Source: Nemertoderma westbladi
Lineage: Eukaryota; Xenacoelomorpha; Nemertodermatida; Nemertodermatidae
Assembly (NCBI GenBank): GCA_032718475.1
Contig: JAUCBJ010007572.1
Coordinates: forward strand, 24,301 to 88,300
Reading direction: 5' to 3'
Length of the DNA stretch: 64,000 nt
Both the position numbers and the translations under genes were made by a program. Shown piece after piece: positions 55,697 to 64,000 of the stretch; position 1 is the first letter of the stretch, and every line of letters starts with the position of its first letter. Below the pieces are notes generated by a model, which made no database searches, had not been told where the DNA came from, and saw nothing but the letters and a program-made list of their open reading frames with translations.

Positions 55697-56102
55697 CTGA
55701 GGAGTAGGAACCAGCCGAGGCTTTCCTACTCCGAGGGGAGTAGGAACCAGCCGAGGCTTTCCAACTCCGAGGGGAGTAGGAACCAGCCGAGGCTTTCCTA
55801 CTCCGAGAGGAGTAGGAACCAGCCGAGGCTTTCCTACTCCGAGGGGAGTAGGAACCAGCCGAGGCTTTCCTACTCCGAGAGGAGTAGGAACCAGCCGAGG
55901 CTTTCCTACTCCGAGGGGAGTAGGAACCAGCCGAGGCTTTCCTACTCCGAGGGGAGTAGGAACCAGCCGAGGCTTTCCTACTCCGAGGGGAGTAGGAACC
56001 AGCCGAGGCTTTCCTACTCCGAGAGGAGTAGGAACCAGCCGAGGCTTTCCTACTCCGAGGGGAGTAGGAACCAGCCGAGGCTTTCCTACTCCGAGGGGAG
56101 TG
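55697..56102. repeat. 36 bp palindromic satellite, ~11 copies
   Basis: The unit is GGAGTAGGAACCAGCCGAGG plus CTTTCCTACTCCGAGG. Within each unit GGAGTAGGAA pairs perfectly with TTCCTACTCC, and AGCC-GA-GGCT pairs inside the loop, so the whole unit can fold on itself. Thirty-six is a multiple of three, which keeps frames open on both strands (SRNQPRLSYSEG; SPRSRKASAGSY). Copies are nearly identical. Confidence 0.95.
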
Positions 56103-56636
56103 TGTGTCTAGATCACATATTATATGATACAGTGAGTGATACATTTATATAACGTTGCGTTTTCAAATATTTGATAATATTTATTTTTAATAGACTAACT
56201 TTGTGGTTAATTATCATTAAAAATAAAATAAACTTCTTTACGTAAAAGCAACCACAACAACAACCACAACCACAACCGAAAACCGTTATAAACGTTAAGG
56301 GAAAGGAGCAGGTTACAGTGGCAGGTTATTCTAACCAAAACATTAAACGGGAGTGAAGACCGCAGGTTCCAGATTCATTTTTATTCATATTAACGGTTAT
56401 CGGCTGTGATTGTCCGCTGTCGGTTGATAATATACTGTATTTATTAAGCGATAGATTGCATGTCTGCAGTTTCTTTATGGTGTAATACATATATTCTCAA
56501 TATCAACAAAGTTGGTACAATTTCTCTCTCTCCACTATTAAGTACTTATAATATATATAGTGTATATATACTATACTTTCAATAGTGGCAATAATGTCAT
56601 AGAGAATCGTATAGGCCTCTACCATTTTAAACTTGT
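56103..56636. other. Spacer with one MITE-core remnant
   Basis: At 56298-56350, AAGGGAAAGGAGCAGGTTAC and TTATTCTAACCAAAACATTA match the dispersed MITE core in reverse. The remainder is AT-rich and without features. Confidence 0.5.
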
Positions 56637-59600
56637 ACTACTACTACTTATGGTCAGGTCAGGTATTCTAGGTCATTGATCAAGAAAACTTGCCACCTCC
56701 ATGCAGCATAAAGGAGGTGCCACCTGTAGCTGCATAGACCCTCTTACTAGGGCAAATCTGGTCCTGTAACTAGGACCCCCTTCGTTCTGGGATAAGGACG
56801 CCCTTGGTCCTGGATTAAGGACCCATATACTTGGCTGCAGGGGTATATGGCCTGACCAGGCAGATGGTGATCTACCAATGGCTGGTCAGGAGTAGAGTGT
56901 TCTCATGTCCACTCTGAGAGCACTTCACTGCGACCTGCACCTGGCAGCAAGGGTACAGGGCATGACCCAGCAGATGAGCTGCAACAGCCAATGGTGGGTC
57001 ATGTGCGCCAGAGTAGATATGGGTGATGGGCCTCATATCTGACTCCATTGCGACACCCACCCTGTGGAATGGCAAACCAGGGTGTGGTATTTGCCCCGAG
57101 AGCTGACTCGGCAAAAAAGCACCCCCCAACCCCCACTATGGATTACATTAGCAATGCGGAGGTCCGGCCACTAGAGGCCAGTGGAATTACCGGACACAAT
57201 CGGCCTCACAGGCGTCAGTTAACTCCTGACCGGCTGCCTGTCTCACCCCCTACTGGAGAGAGAGCAGCCAACAATTATTTGAGTCCCTTTCCTGATGACC
57301 TTTCTGGCCCAAACCCTGGGTCACCAGGAAGGCCAGATTGTGATGGGGAGAGGGATTCCGGATTTGGAGGGTACTCTCATGTTCCACCCCGACCAACAAA
57401 GCCATTGGTGAATCTGAGGCAAGTCACAAGACTAGCCTCAGTAAACACCCTAACACTCGGGTCCCCAATGCGACAAGGTGAGCTGACTGCCTTGGCAGAT
57501 AAGCTTTCTCTTAGCGCAGTGGGTGTTCAAGAGCACCGAATGCAGACTGGACAGACTGATGAGGTTCTGATTAAGGACATGGGGGGCGGTTGGCGACTCG
57601 CCCTCGCGTCAGCAGATGATAGTGGCAATGGTGGAATTGGTCTATTGATGAATCCAACTGCACATGCAGCATTGGACAAAATAGACCAAATCTCTAACCG
57701 CATCATCCGTTGCCACTTCTCATGTTCTGGAAGACTGGCTAAGAAGTTTCCTAAGGTGGTTCTGATTGTGTGCTACTCTCCAACTAGTGTTGCCCCTGTA
57801 GAGGAGGTGGAAAATTTCTACCACAATCTACAAGCAGCTACTGATGGAGTGGATCAGCATGCATTCTTAACATTCCTGGGAGACTTTAATGCAAGTCTGC
57901 ATCAATCACCTACATCGCCCTGGGTCTATAGCAATAGTGTTAACCGAAATTCTGTCCATCTTCAGGATTTTATCTCTGGAAATGGATTGTTTTCGGCTGG
58001 AACCCAGTTCAAGAAGCGAACTGGAAAGCTATGGACTCATAGTGGACCCAGTGGTCACAAGTCCCAGATAGACCATATTCTGTTTCGTAGGAAATACAGG
58101 AGCTCTATACAAGACTGTAATGCATTTACACTTCGACCCTTCTCCAGTGATCACCGCCTTATTGTGGCCAAGGTAAGACTTAGTCTGCGTGCTAGCAGAA
58201 CAACGAAATCTGCCTTGCCGCGGCATGACTGGTCCTCTCTGTTGCAACAGCCAAGTGTGAGATCCAGCTTCACACTACAGCTGAGCAACAGGTATGAGGC
58301 TCTTGCCTCTGAGGCGGCAGATCACTGTGAGGGCTATACTGCCTTTACAGAAGCAGTTAAGTTAGCAGCTGCAGAAACAGTTCCTGTATACCCTCGAAAC
58401 AGGAAAAGGGCCCCCTGGACTGACAACAAAATTCAGAAGTGCCGAAATGACCTTCATAAGGCGCAGAAAGAGTCCCGACTCAAACAGACTACAGCGGCCA
58501 AGAATGCAGTTAAGGCTGCATCTAGGTCCCTGAACAGGCAGTACTCTGCTAATCTACAGGAGCTAATAAACCAACAGGTTGATGCCATCAATGATGCTGA
58601 CGACAGCAGGCAATCATCCCAGGCATGGAAATCGATCAATCTGCTTACTGGGCGGAAAAGCCAACCAACCACCAAGGTTAAGGCTGAATCACCAGCCGAT
58701 CGCCTCAATGGTTGGAAAGCCCACTTTGAAAAGCTCCTCAATAATGACAGGGTATTGCCTGATAACTTTATAGAAGTAAAAGTGTCTGAGTCTGTACTCC
58801 CAGATATTCCCATTGGCGATATCTCCTTTGCAGAAGTGAAGGCTGCTGCAAAGAGCATTAAGACCAATCGTGCCAGTGGAGTAGATGGTGTTCCCCCTGA
58901 GGTCTTTAAAATACCTGAGTGTTTAAAGCTCATCTATCCCATCATAGTAGACATGTACCGAACAACAAGAGTCCCACAAGAAATGAAAACAAATAAGTTG
59001 GTGCCAGTTCCCAAGAAGGGCAACCTAACACTCTATGGTTCTTTTCGGGGAATCTCATTGATCTCGATTGCTGCAAAGCTATACAATAGGATTCTATTAA
59101 ATCGCATCAGGGATCCCATTGAGAGACTGCTCCGTGGAAATCAGAATGGGTTCCGTAAAGGTCGTGGGACCATGGAGCCCATTTTGGCACTTAGAAGGAT
59201 AATTGAAGAGTTATCAAAAAAGAAAGACAGGCATCTGGCTGTTATCTTTGTTGACTTCTTCAAGGCCTTTGATTCAGTCTCTCGCTCACGTATGTTCAGC
59301 ATACTTTCATTATATGGGATTCCTGATGAAATTATTGCAGCAATCAGATCAGTATATGATGGTTCGACAACATTTGTGTCTACTGTTGACGGTGACACAG
59401 AACCATTTGAAGTGTTATGGGGCGTCCTCCAAGGAGACACACTTGCACCATTCTTGTTCATTATTGTGGTTGACTATGTTCTACGCATGTCCTTAGATCA
59501 TTATAATGATGATGGGGTGATGATAACTCCACCTACTGGCTCCAGAAGTCGAGGAAATCCTGCCAAGTACCTAACTGATCTAGACTTTGCTGATGACTTA

Positions 59601-60412
59601 GGAGTACTCTCAGAATCATTAGAGGGAGCCCAACGGCTCCTCAGCTCATTAGAACATGCTGCTTCTAGTGTTGGTCTTTTTATTAACTCCAGAAAGACCA
59701 AAATTCTGACAGTTAACTTTGAAAGTCCTCAGCAAGTCTCTGATCGGATGAGCATAAGCTCAAAGGATGGTATGCTTGAGCATGTGGACGACTTCTGTTA
59801 CCTGGGATCATGGATCCGGAAGTCAGGTGAGGACCTTCGAATACGTAAGGGAAAGGCATGGGCAGCCTTGAATAGGCTTTCCAGGATTTGGAAGTCACCG
59901 AGAATTAATCGGAAACTTAAGGTCCGATTATTTAGAGCAGCAGTAGTTCCAGTACTCCTCTACGGGAGTCCATGCTGGGCTCTAACTGCTGAGGACACCA
60001 AATCTCTGGATGGCACATTCACAAGAATGCTACGCCGGGTTCATTGTGTCAAGTACAATGCACACATCTCCAACCAGACACTATATAACATTGGAGGTGT
60101 CTCATTGGTTCCCCCAAGCTTGACACTAGAACAAAATCGCCTCCGCTTTGCAGGACATTGCTTTCGCCGTGAGGACCAGCCAGTGCATAATCTTGTACTT
60201 TGGCAGCCTCATGGAGTGAATAAGCATGGTGGACAGCCCATGACTTTCTTGAGACGCATCTTAAAGGACACTGGCCTTAAAGATGCGGATGATCTAGCAA
60301 ATGTCATGGGTGATAGGGAGTTGTGGCGGTGCAATTTTGTTGACAAGCCGGCACAGCATTCTTAAAAATGCAGCTGCAATGCAGCATGCCGATCCTAGTA
60401 GTAGTAGTAGTA
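56637..60412 (+). mobile_element. Full-length LINE (non-LTR retrotransposon)
   Basis: ~3.8 kb: a 5' UTR of ~430 bp starting after an ACTACTACT tract (56637), one long reading frame with endonuclease and reverse transcriptase, a short 3' UTR, and a (TAG)n microsatellite tail at 60396-60416 with no poly-A. There is no ORF1. A single frame, the short length and the microsatellite tail suggest the RTE/CR1-like group; the clade is not certain. Two other copies in the window are nearly identical to its 3' half and several are old, so the family has been active over a long time. Confidence 0.92.
57069..60365 (+). CDS. LINE polyprotein: apurinic-type endonuclease plus reverse transcriptase, uninterrupted
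   Basis: 1,098 aa from the first in-frame ATG at 57069 (MANQGVVFAPRADS). The endonuclease occupies ~110-370: VNTLTLG, the catalytic-Glu region VGVQEHRM, FLTFLGDFNAS, SQIDHILFRRK and FSSDHRLIVAK. The reverse transcriptase is at ~590-880: ASGVDGVPPEVFK, FRGISLISIAAKLYN, NQNGFRKGRGTMEP, VIFVDFFKAFDSV with the first catalytic Asp, WGVLQGDTLAPFLF, and FADD at 840-843 with the other two. A C-terminal region with YGSPCWALTAEDTKSLDG and LRFAGHCFRREDQPVHNL is typical of elements annotated as craniofacial development protein 2-like. All catalytic motifs are intact, so the element may be competent. The start codon choice is by position only. Confidence 0.93.
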   Translation: MANQGVVFAPRADSAKKHPPTPTMDYISNAEVRPLEASGITGHNRPHRRQLTPDRLPVSPPTGERAANNYLSPFPDDLSGPNPGSPGRPDCDGERDSGFGGYSHVPPRPTKPLVNLRQVTRLASVNTLTLGSPMRQGELTALADKLSLSAVGVQEHRMQTGQTDEVLIKDMGGGWRLALASADDSGNGGIGLLMNPTAHAALDKIDQISNRIIRCHFSCSGRLAKKFPKVVLIVCYSPTSVAPVEEVENFYHNLQAATDGVDQHAFLTFLGDFNASLHQSPTSPWVYSNSVNRNSVHLQDFISGNGLFSAGTQFKKRTGKLWTHSGPSGHKSQIDHILFRRKYRSSIQDCNAFTLRPFSSDHRLIVAKVRLSLRASRTTKSALPRHDWSSLLQQPSVRSSFTLQLSNRYEALASEAADHCEGYTAFTEAVKLAAAETVPVYPRNRKRAPWTDNKIQKCRNDLHKAQKESRLKQTTAAKNAVKAASRSLNRQYSANLQELINQQVDAINDADDSRQSSQAWKSINLLTGRKSQPTTKVKAESPADRLNGWKAHFEKLLNNDRVLPDNFIEVKVSESVLPDIPIGDISFAEVKAAAKSIKTNRASGVDGVPPEVFKIPECLKLIYPIIVDMYRTTRVPQEMKTNKLVPVPKKGNLTLYGSFRGISLISIAAKLYNRILLNRIRDPIERLLRGNQNGFRKGRGTMEPILALRRIIEELSKKKDRHLAVIFVDFFKAFDSVSRSRMFSILSLYGIPDEIIAAIRSVYDGSTTFVSTVDGDTEPFEVLWGVLQGDTLAPFLFIIVVDYVLRMSLDHYNDDGVMITPPTGSRSRGNPAKYLTDLDFADDLGVLSESLEGAQRLLSSLEHAASSVGLFINSRKTKILTVNFESPQQVSDRMSISSKDGMLEHVDDFCYLGSWIRKSGEDLRIRKGKAWAALNRLSRIWKSPRINRKLKVRLFRAAVVPVLLYGSPCWALTAEDTKSLDGTFTRMLRRVHCVKYNAHISNQTLYNIGGVSLVPPSLTLEQNRLRFAGHCFRREDQPVHNLVLWQPHGVNKHGGQPMTFLRRILKDTGLKDADDLANVMGDRELWRCNFVDKPAQHS

Positions 60413-61246
60413 GTACTAGGATCGGCATGCTGCATTGCAGCTGCATTTTTAAGAATGCTGTGCCGGCTTGTCGACAAAATTGCGCCGCCACAACTCCCTA
60501 TCACCCATGACATTTGCTAGATCATCCGCATCTTCCAGGCCAGTGTCCTTTAAGATGCGTCTCAAGAAAGTCATGGGCTGTCCACCATGCTTATTTACTC
60601 CATGAGGCTGCCAAAGTACAAGATTATGCACTGGCTGGTCCTCACGGCGAAAGCAATGTCCTGCAAAGCGGAGGCGATTTTGTTCTAGTGTCAAGCTTGG
60701 GGGAACCAATGAGACACCTCTAATGTTTTATAGTGTCTGGTTGGAGATGTGTACATTGTACTTCACACAGTAAACCCGGCGTAGCATTCTTGTGAATGTG
60801 CCATCCAGAGATTTGGTGTCCTCAGCAGTTAGAGCCCAGCATGGACTCCCATAGAGGAGTACTGTAACTACTGCTGCTCTAAATAATCGGACCTTGAGTT
60901 TCCGATTAATTCTCTGTGTCTTCAAAATCCTGGAAAACCTATTCAAGGCTGCCCATGCCTTTTCCTTACGTATTCGAAGGTCCTCACCTGACTTCCGGAT
61001 CCATGATCCCAGGTAACAGAAGTCGTCCACATGCTCAAGCATACCATCCTTTGAGCTTATGCTCATCCGATCAGAGACTTGCTGAGGACTTTCAAAGTTA
61101 ACTGTCAAAATTTTGGTCTTTCTGGAGTTAATAAAAAGACCAACACTAGCAGCAGCATGTTCTAATGAACTGAGGAGCCGTTGGGCTCCCTCTAGTGATT
61201 CTGAGAGTACTCCTAAGTCATCAGCAAAGTCTAGATCAGTTACTTT
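60413..61246 (-). mobile_element. Inverted, 5'-truncated LINE copy, tail to tail with the full copy
   Basis: The reverse complement of 59572-60412 with few substitutions: it runs from the shared (TAG)n tract to the region of the FADD motif (AAGTCTAGATCAGTTA), where it is truncated. The two copies share one microsatellite at 60396-60420 and form a ~1.7 kb inverted repeat. The reading frame is broken by small changes. Confidence 0.92.
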
Positions 61247-61421
61247 TAAACTTGTGCTGGCAAGAGACAGAGTCGAAAGCCTTGAAGTATGCAGAGAAGA
61301 TGGCTAAACCCCCGTCTTTATGGTAGGTGATTCTCATTGATCCAATTGATCCACCGGAGTGCAAGAATGGGCTTCAATTTCTTCGTCCTACAGTGCATAA
61401 TCATTAAAAAATCAACATCTT
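61247..61421. other. Short spacer
   Basis: No feature supported. Confidence 0.4.
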
Positions 61422-61696
61422 TATCCAGATAGGGGGGGGGGGGGGGGGGGGGGGCTGGAAATTTGCTGGACGCAAATTACATCTTGGTGAATTAATATCC
61501 AGCCTGAATGTTAAATTCTCAATTTAGGGAAATTTGCAGGTTACACTGGCACGTTATTTTAACCAAAACAATAAACTAAACACAATAGAAAAGGTTACAG
61601 TTTTATTTTTGAGAGCAATCAGCTGTTACTTGCGTTCAATTTCCCCTGGAGAGGGATTAATTTTTATTGCGTCCAGTTTCCCCCGCTATCTGGATA
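61422..61696. mobile_element. MITE with TATCCAGATAG inverted ends and poly-G
   Basis: Left end TATCCAGATAG followed by ~24 G; right end CCCCCGCTATCTGGATA. The interior has GGACGCAAATTACATC, TTAGGGAAATTTGCAGGTTA, CACTGGCACGTTATTTTAAC and CAAAACAATAAAC, the dispersed MITE core in reverse. This ~275 bp copy is the only one in the window where both ends are recognisable, so it defines the family. Confidence 0.85.
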
Positions 61697-62116
61697 TAAT
61701 ATACAATTATTAGGAATTTAAATACCGGGGTCTTACCCTACAAAATCAATGAAAAAAGCACGTAAAAACCGCAACAAAATATCATATCATTAAGACAGGC
61801 GGATTTTAATTGATAGTCGCTAATTTTTCAGTTTATACAAATAAACTCTTTCGGTATAGAAATACTGTAGTTATGACGATGGCAAGTGTTGGTCATCCAG
61901 TTTGATTCAGCTTTTTTACTTAGGGAGGCAGGTGGATATTCGCGGTGGTTGTACGTTAGTCCTAATCTCCTAATCCATTTTAACTAATGTTATGATGATA
62001 TAAACAATGCATGTCGAATCTCGGCGTTATGTCGATAAGGGCTTTAGATTCCTTTTGAGTTGATTAGTTAATTAATAATTATCATAATAATGTTTTCGAA
62101 GATTTTCTTAATATAT
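61697..62116. other. Spacer upstream of tRNA-Leu
   Basis: AT-rich, no gene recognised. Confidence 0.4.
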
Positions 62117-62197
62117 GGTTGGGTGGCCGAGCGGTCTAAGGCGCTGGTTTAAGGCACCAGTCTCATTGAGGCGTGGGTTCGAATCCCACCCCAGCCA
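62117..62197 (+). tRNA. tRNA-Leu (anticodon AAG)
   Basis: Acceptor stem GGTTGGG pairs with CCCAGCC (one G-T), with discriminator A at 62197. The D arm contains TGGCCGAGCGG (A box). The anticodon stem CTGGT/ACCAG encloses the loop TTAAGGC with anticodon AAG. A long variable arm (TCTCATTGAG), as in class II tRNAs, and GGGTTCGAATCCC (B box and T arm) follow. No intron and no encoded CCA. A TTTT at ~62204 can serve as Pol III terminator. It is very close to animal tRNA-Leu-AAG genes, so it is likely functional. Confidence 0.97.
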
Positions 62198-62368
62198 TGT
62201 TCATTTTGCATATTTCTGCTTTTAGCTCTTATTTTGTCCCACAAAATTTGACACGGTTTCGTTTTCAATTAACTCCGCTGCACCTTATTGAAATTCGGGG
62301 TTATTGGTATTAGAAAGCTAGAGTGCTAACTTAATGAAAGAAATTTGTTGGAAACAATTATGTTGATA

Positions 62369-63290
62369 TGGTAACCCCTTGTGGCAGTTCACAAAGATAC
62401 AAGGGTTTTTGAAAGAGGCATTAATAATTAATTTTAAGAGTTAAAATTTAAACATTTAAAAATCAGTAGTTTGTTAAGGAATTACAATAACTTAAGATTG
62501 CATGGGTCTTGAATGATTTCGTTACAATGGAATCCTCCTGCTTGTAGTGTCTCCAAATATTTTCATTTTCAAGCCGGTCCCTTCAAATAAGTAGGGCCCT
62601 ATAATGCAGCTTTCGGACATTGCAGGCCATTTAGACAGTTACTTTAGGAGAGTCTCTAAAGTGCTCCACTATTTTATGGGGTTTTTCATTACCTCAAACG
62701 CGGCAGTTCCATCAATTAACCTGGCCATTTAGGTGGAATGTGACCTCGTCACTGTAGAACACCCGCTCTAAGTCATTGTTCTGCAAAGTCTGAGAGATTT
62801 CTCCAGCGGCGACAACTCGTGTGAGGTTTTCAGAAGGTTTTAGACCATGGATAATTTGAATTTTATATGGGTTAAATTTCAACCGTTTTCCAATTCTTTG
62901 GCTGCTACCTCGACTCAATTTCACACAAAGTGATGCACGTCGCAATGAAGTTTGCGGGTTAGCAACTAAATGTTCTTCCAGAGCAGTGATCCTGGTAGGG
63001 CGGATTGGAGGTTGAATAGATCCCAATTTTCAAACTAAACTGCAATGTCCCATTCATACCATATGGAATTTAAAAACTTGAAAATGAAAATGTTTGGAGA
63101 CAATAATACCAGGAGGTTTTCATTGTAACGAAATCATTCAAGACCCATGGCAATCTTAAGTTATTGTAATTCCTTAACAGACTACAAATTATTAAATGTT
63201 TAAATTTTAACTCTTAAAATTAATAATAATGCCTCTTTCTAAAACCCTTGTTTCTTTATGCGCCAGGGGGTTACCATTTTGTGGGACACC
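62369..63290. mobile_element. Tc1/mariner-type element with ~215 bp terminal inverted repeats, internally deleted
   Basis: The left repeat runs from ~62369 (GGTAACCCCTTGTGGCAGTT) to ~62580. The right repeat runs from ~63068 to ~63290 and is its reverse complement at most positions (TTCCTTAA, ATCTTAAG, CAAGACCCATGG, CATTTTCATTTTCAAG). The right terminus GTGGGACACCC is a typical mariner-like end. Between them lies a transposase remnant on the minus strand. The outermost left bases have decayed. Confidence 0.85.
62575..63026 (-). pseudogene. Transposase remnant (Tc1/mariner superfamily)
   Basis: The first part encodes a helix-turn-helix (TALEEHLVANPQTSLRRASL, then RIGKRLKFNPYKIQIIHGLK) and the first catalytic Asp in FYSDEVTFHLNGQVN, ending in a stop at 62712. 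Past the stop, remnants such as RDSPKVTVW and GPYLFEG, seen in different frames, belong to the same protein family. The rest of the catalytic core is deleted. It cannot encode an active enzyme. Confidence 0.8.
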
Positions 63291-64000
63291 CGTGTAACTG
63301 TTTCTAAAACCCTTGTTTTTTATGCGCCAGGGGGTTACCATTTTGTGGGACACCCCGTATAACTGTTTCTAAAACCCTTGTTTCTTTATGCGCCAGGGGG
63401 TTACCATTTTGTGGGACACCCCGTGTAACTGTTTCTAAAACCCTTGTTTTTTATGCGCCAGGGGGTTACCATTTTGTGGGACACCCCGTATAACTGTTTC
63501 TAAAACCCTTGTTTCTTTATGTGCCAGGGGGTTACCATTTTGTGGGACAACCCGTATAACTGTTTCTAAAACCCTTGTTTCTTTATGCGCCAGGGGGTTG
63601 CCATTTTGTGGGACACCCCGTACAACTGTTTCTAAAACCCTTGTTTCTTTATGCGCCAGGGGGTTACCATTTTGTGGGACACCCCGTATAACTGTTTCTA
63701 AAACCCTTGTTTCTTTATGTGCCAGGGGGTTGCCATTTTGTGGGACACCCCGTACAACTGTTTCTAAAACCCTTGTTTCTTTATGCGCCAGGGGGTTACC
63801 ATTTTGTGGGACACCCCGTATAACTGTTTCTAAAACCCTTGTTTCTTTATGCGCCAGGGGGTTACCATTTTGTGGGACACCCCGTATAACTGTTTCTAAA
63901 ACCCTTGTTTCTTTATGCGCCAGGGGGTTACCATTTTGTGGGACACCCCGTATAACTGTTTCTAAAACCCTTGTTTCTTTATGCGCCAGGGGTTACCATT
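63237..64000. repeat. 66 bp satellite grown from the transposon terminus, >11 copies
   Basis: The unit is GTTTCTAAAACCCTTGTTTC, TTTATGCGCCAGGGGGTTAC, CATTTTGTGGGACACCCCGT plus ATAACT. The first unit is the outermost ~55 bp of the right terminal inverted repeat at 63237-63290. Later units are almost identical to it (TAC/TAT, GCG/GTG, ACC/GCC variants), and the array runs off the window end. Confidence 0.95.

Noticed and set aside
55667-56152. 161 aa + strand and 150 aa - strand repeat proteins
   Set aside because: Both arise from the 36 bp palindromic satellite; mirror-image openness on the two strands is expected for such a unit.

Overview
This is a 64 kb stretch of an animal nuclear genome. 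Split genes with canonical GT-AG introns, a eukaryotic tRNA-Leu without encoded CCA, LINE/SINE/Ty3/mariner-type elements and large satellites rule out a prokaryote. The gene set (RTF1, a calcyphosin-2 homologue, a BCL11-type zinc finger, a secreted LDLa/TSP1/trypsin protease) fits a marine or aquatic invertebrate. I cannot place it below Metazoa. Coding sequence is GC-rich relative to the AT-rich DNA around it.

Layout. 1-2270 is a satellite of ~43 bp units, each carrying a perfect hairpin. 2271-5770 is gene-free and holds recurrent TTACGTCCGTTAC motifs, a poly-C/MITE end and a 33 bp tandem repeat. 5772-22600 is the + strand gene for RTF1 (Paf1 complex), with four exons visible and the N-terminal exons missing, probably upstream of the window. 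Its introns hold a young 5'-truncated LINE with a 22 bp target duplication, a tRNA-derived SINE, an ~8 kb array made from the last ~50 bp of an RTF1 exon plus its 5' splice site, a perfect 130 bp palindrome, and a complete single-exon secreted serine protease gene (19073-20671) on the same strand. 23266-24540 is a 23 bp satellite. 24801-26411 (-) is the calcyphosin-2 homologue. 27058-29770 (-) is an old LINE copy split by a hairpin-rich insertion. 33399-35255 (+) is the BCL11-type zinc-finger protein. 36.2-38.5 kb holds MITE, LINE and decayed coding-like repeats. 38.5-42.3 kb (-) is a broken Ty3/gypsy element whose 5' end is replaced by a 29 bp satellite. 44358-46241 (-) is an AGC-type protein kinase interrupted by a ~705 bp element with terminal inverted repeats. 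46.5-55 kb is gene-free and dominated by foldback elements, MITEs and a recurrent TGTTCTAGAACA motif. 55.7-56.1 kb is a palindromic 36 bp satellite. 56.6-60.4 kb is a LINE with a complete reading frame, directly followed tail to tail by an inverted truncated copy. A MITE, tRNA-Leu(AAG), and a mariner-type element whose terminus has grown into a 66 bp satellite close the window.

The genes do not form a pathway. RTF1 and the BCL11-like protein act in transcription or chromatin, the kinase in signalling, calcyphosin-2 is a family linked to cilia and calcium, and the protease is extracellular. The dominant theme is repeat birth from functional sequence: satellites seeded by an exon/splice-donor junction and by a transposon terminus, elements behaving as possible introns, and many foldback structures.
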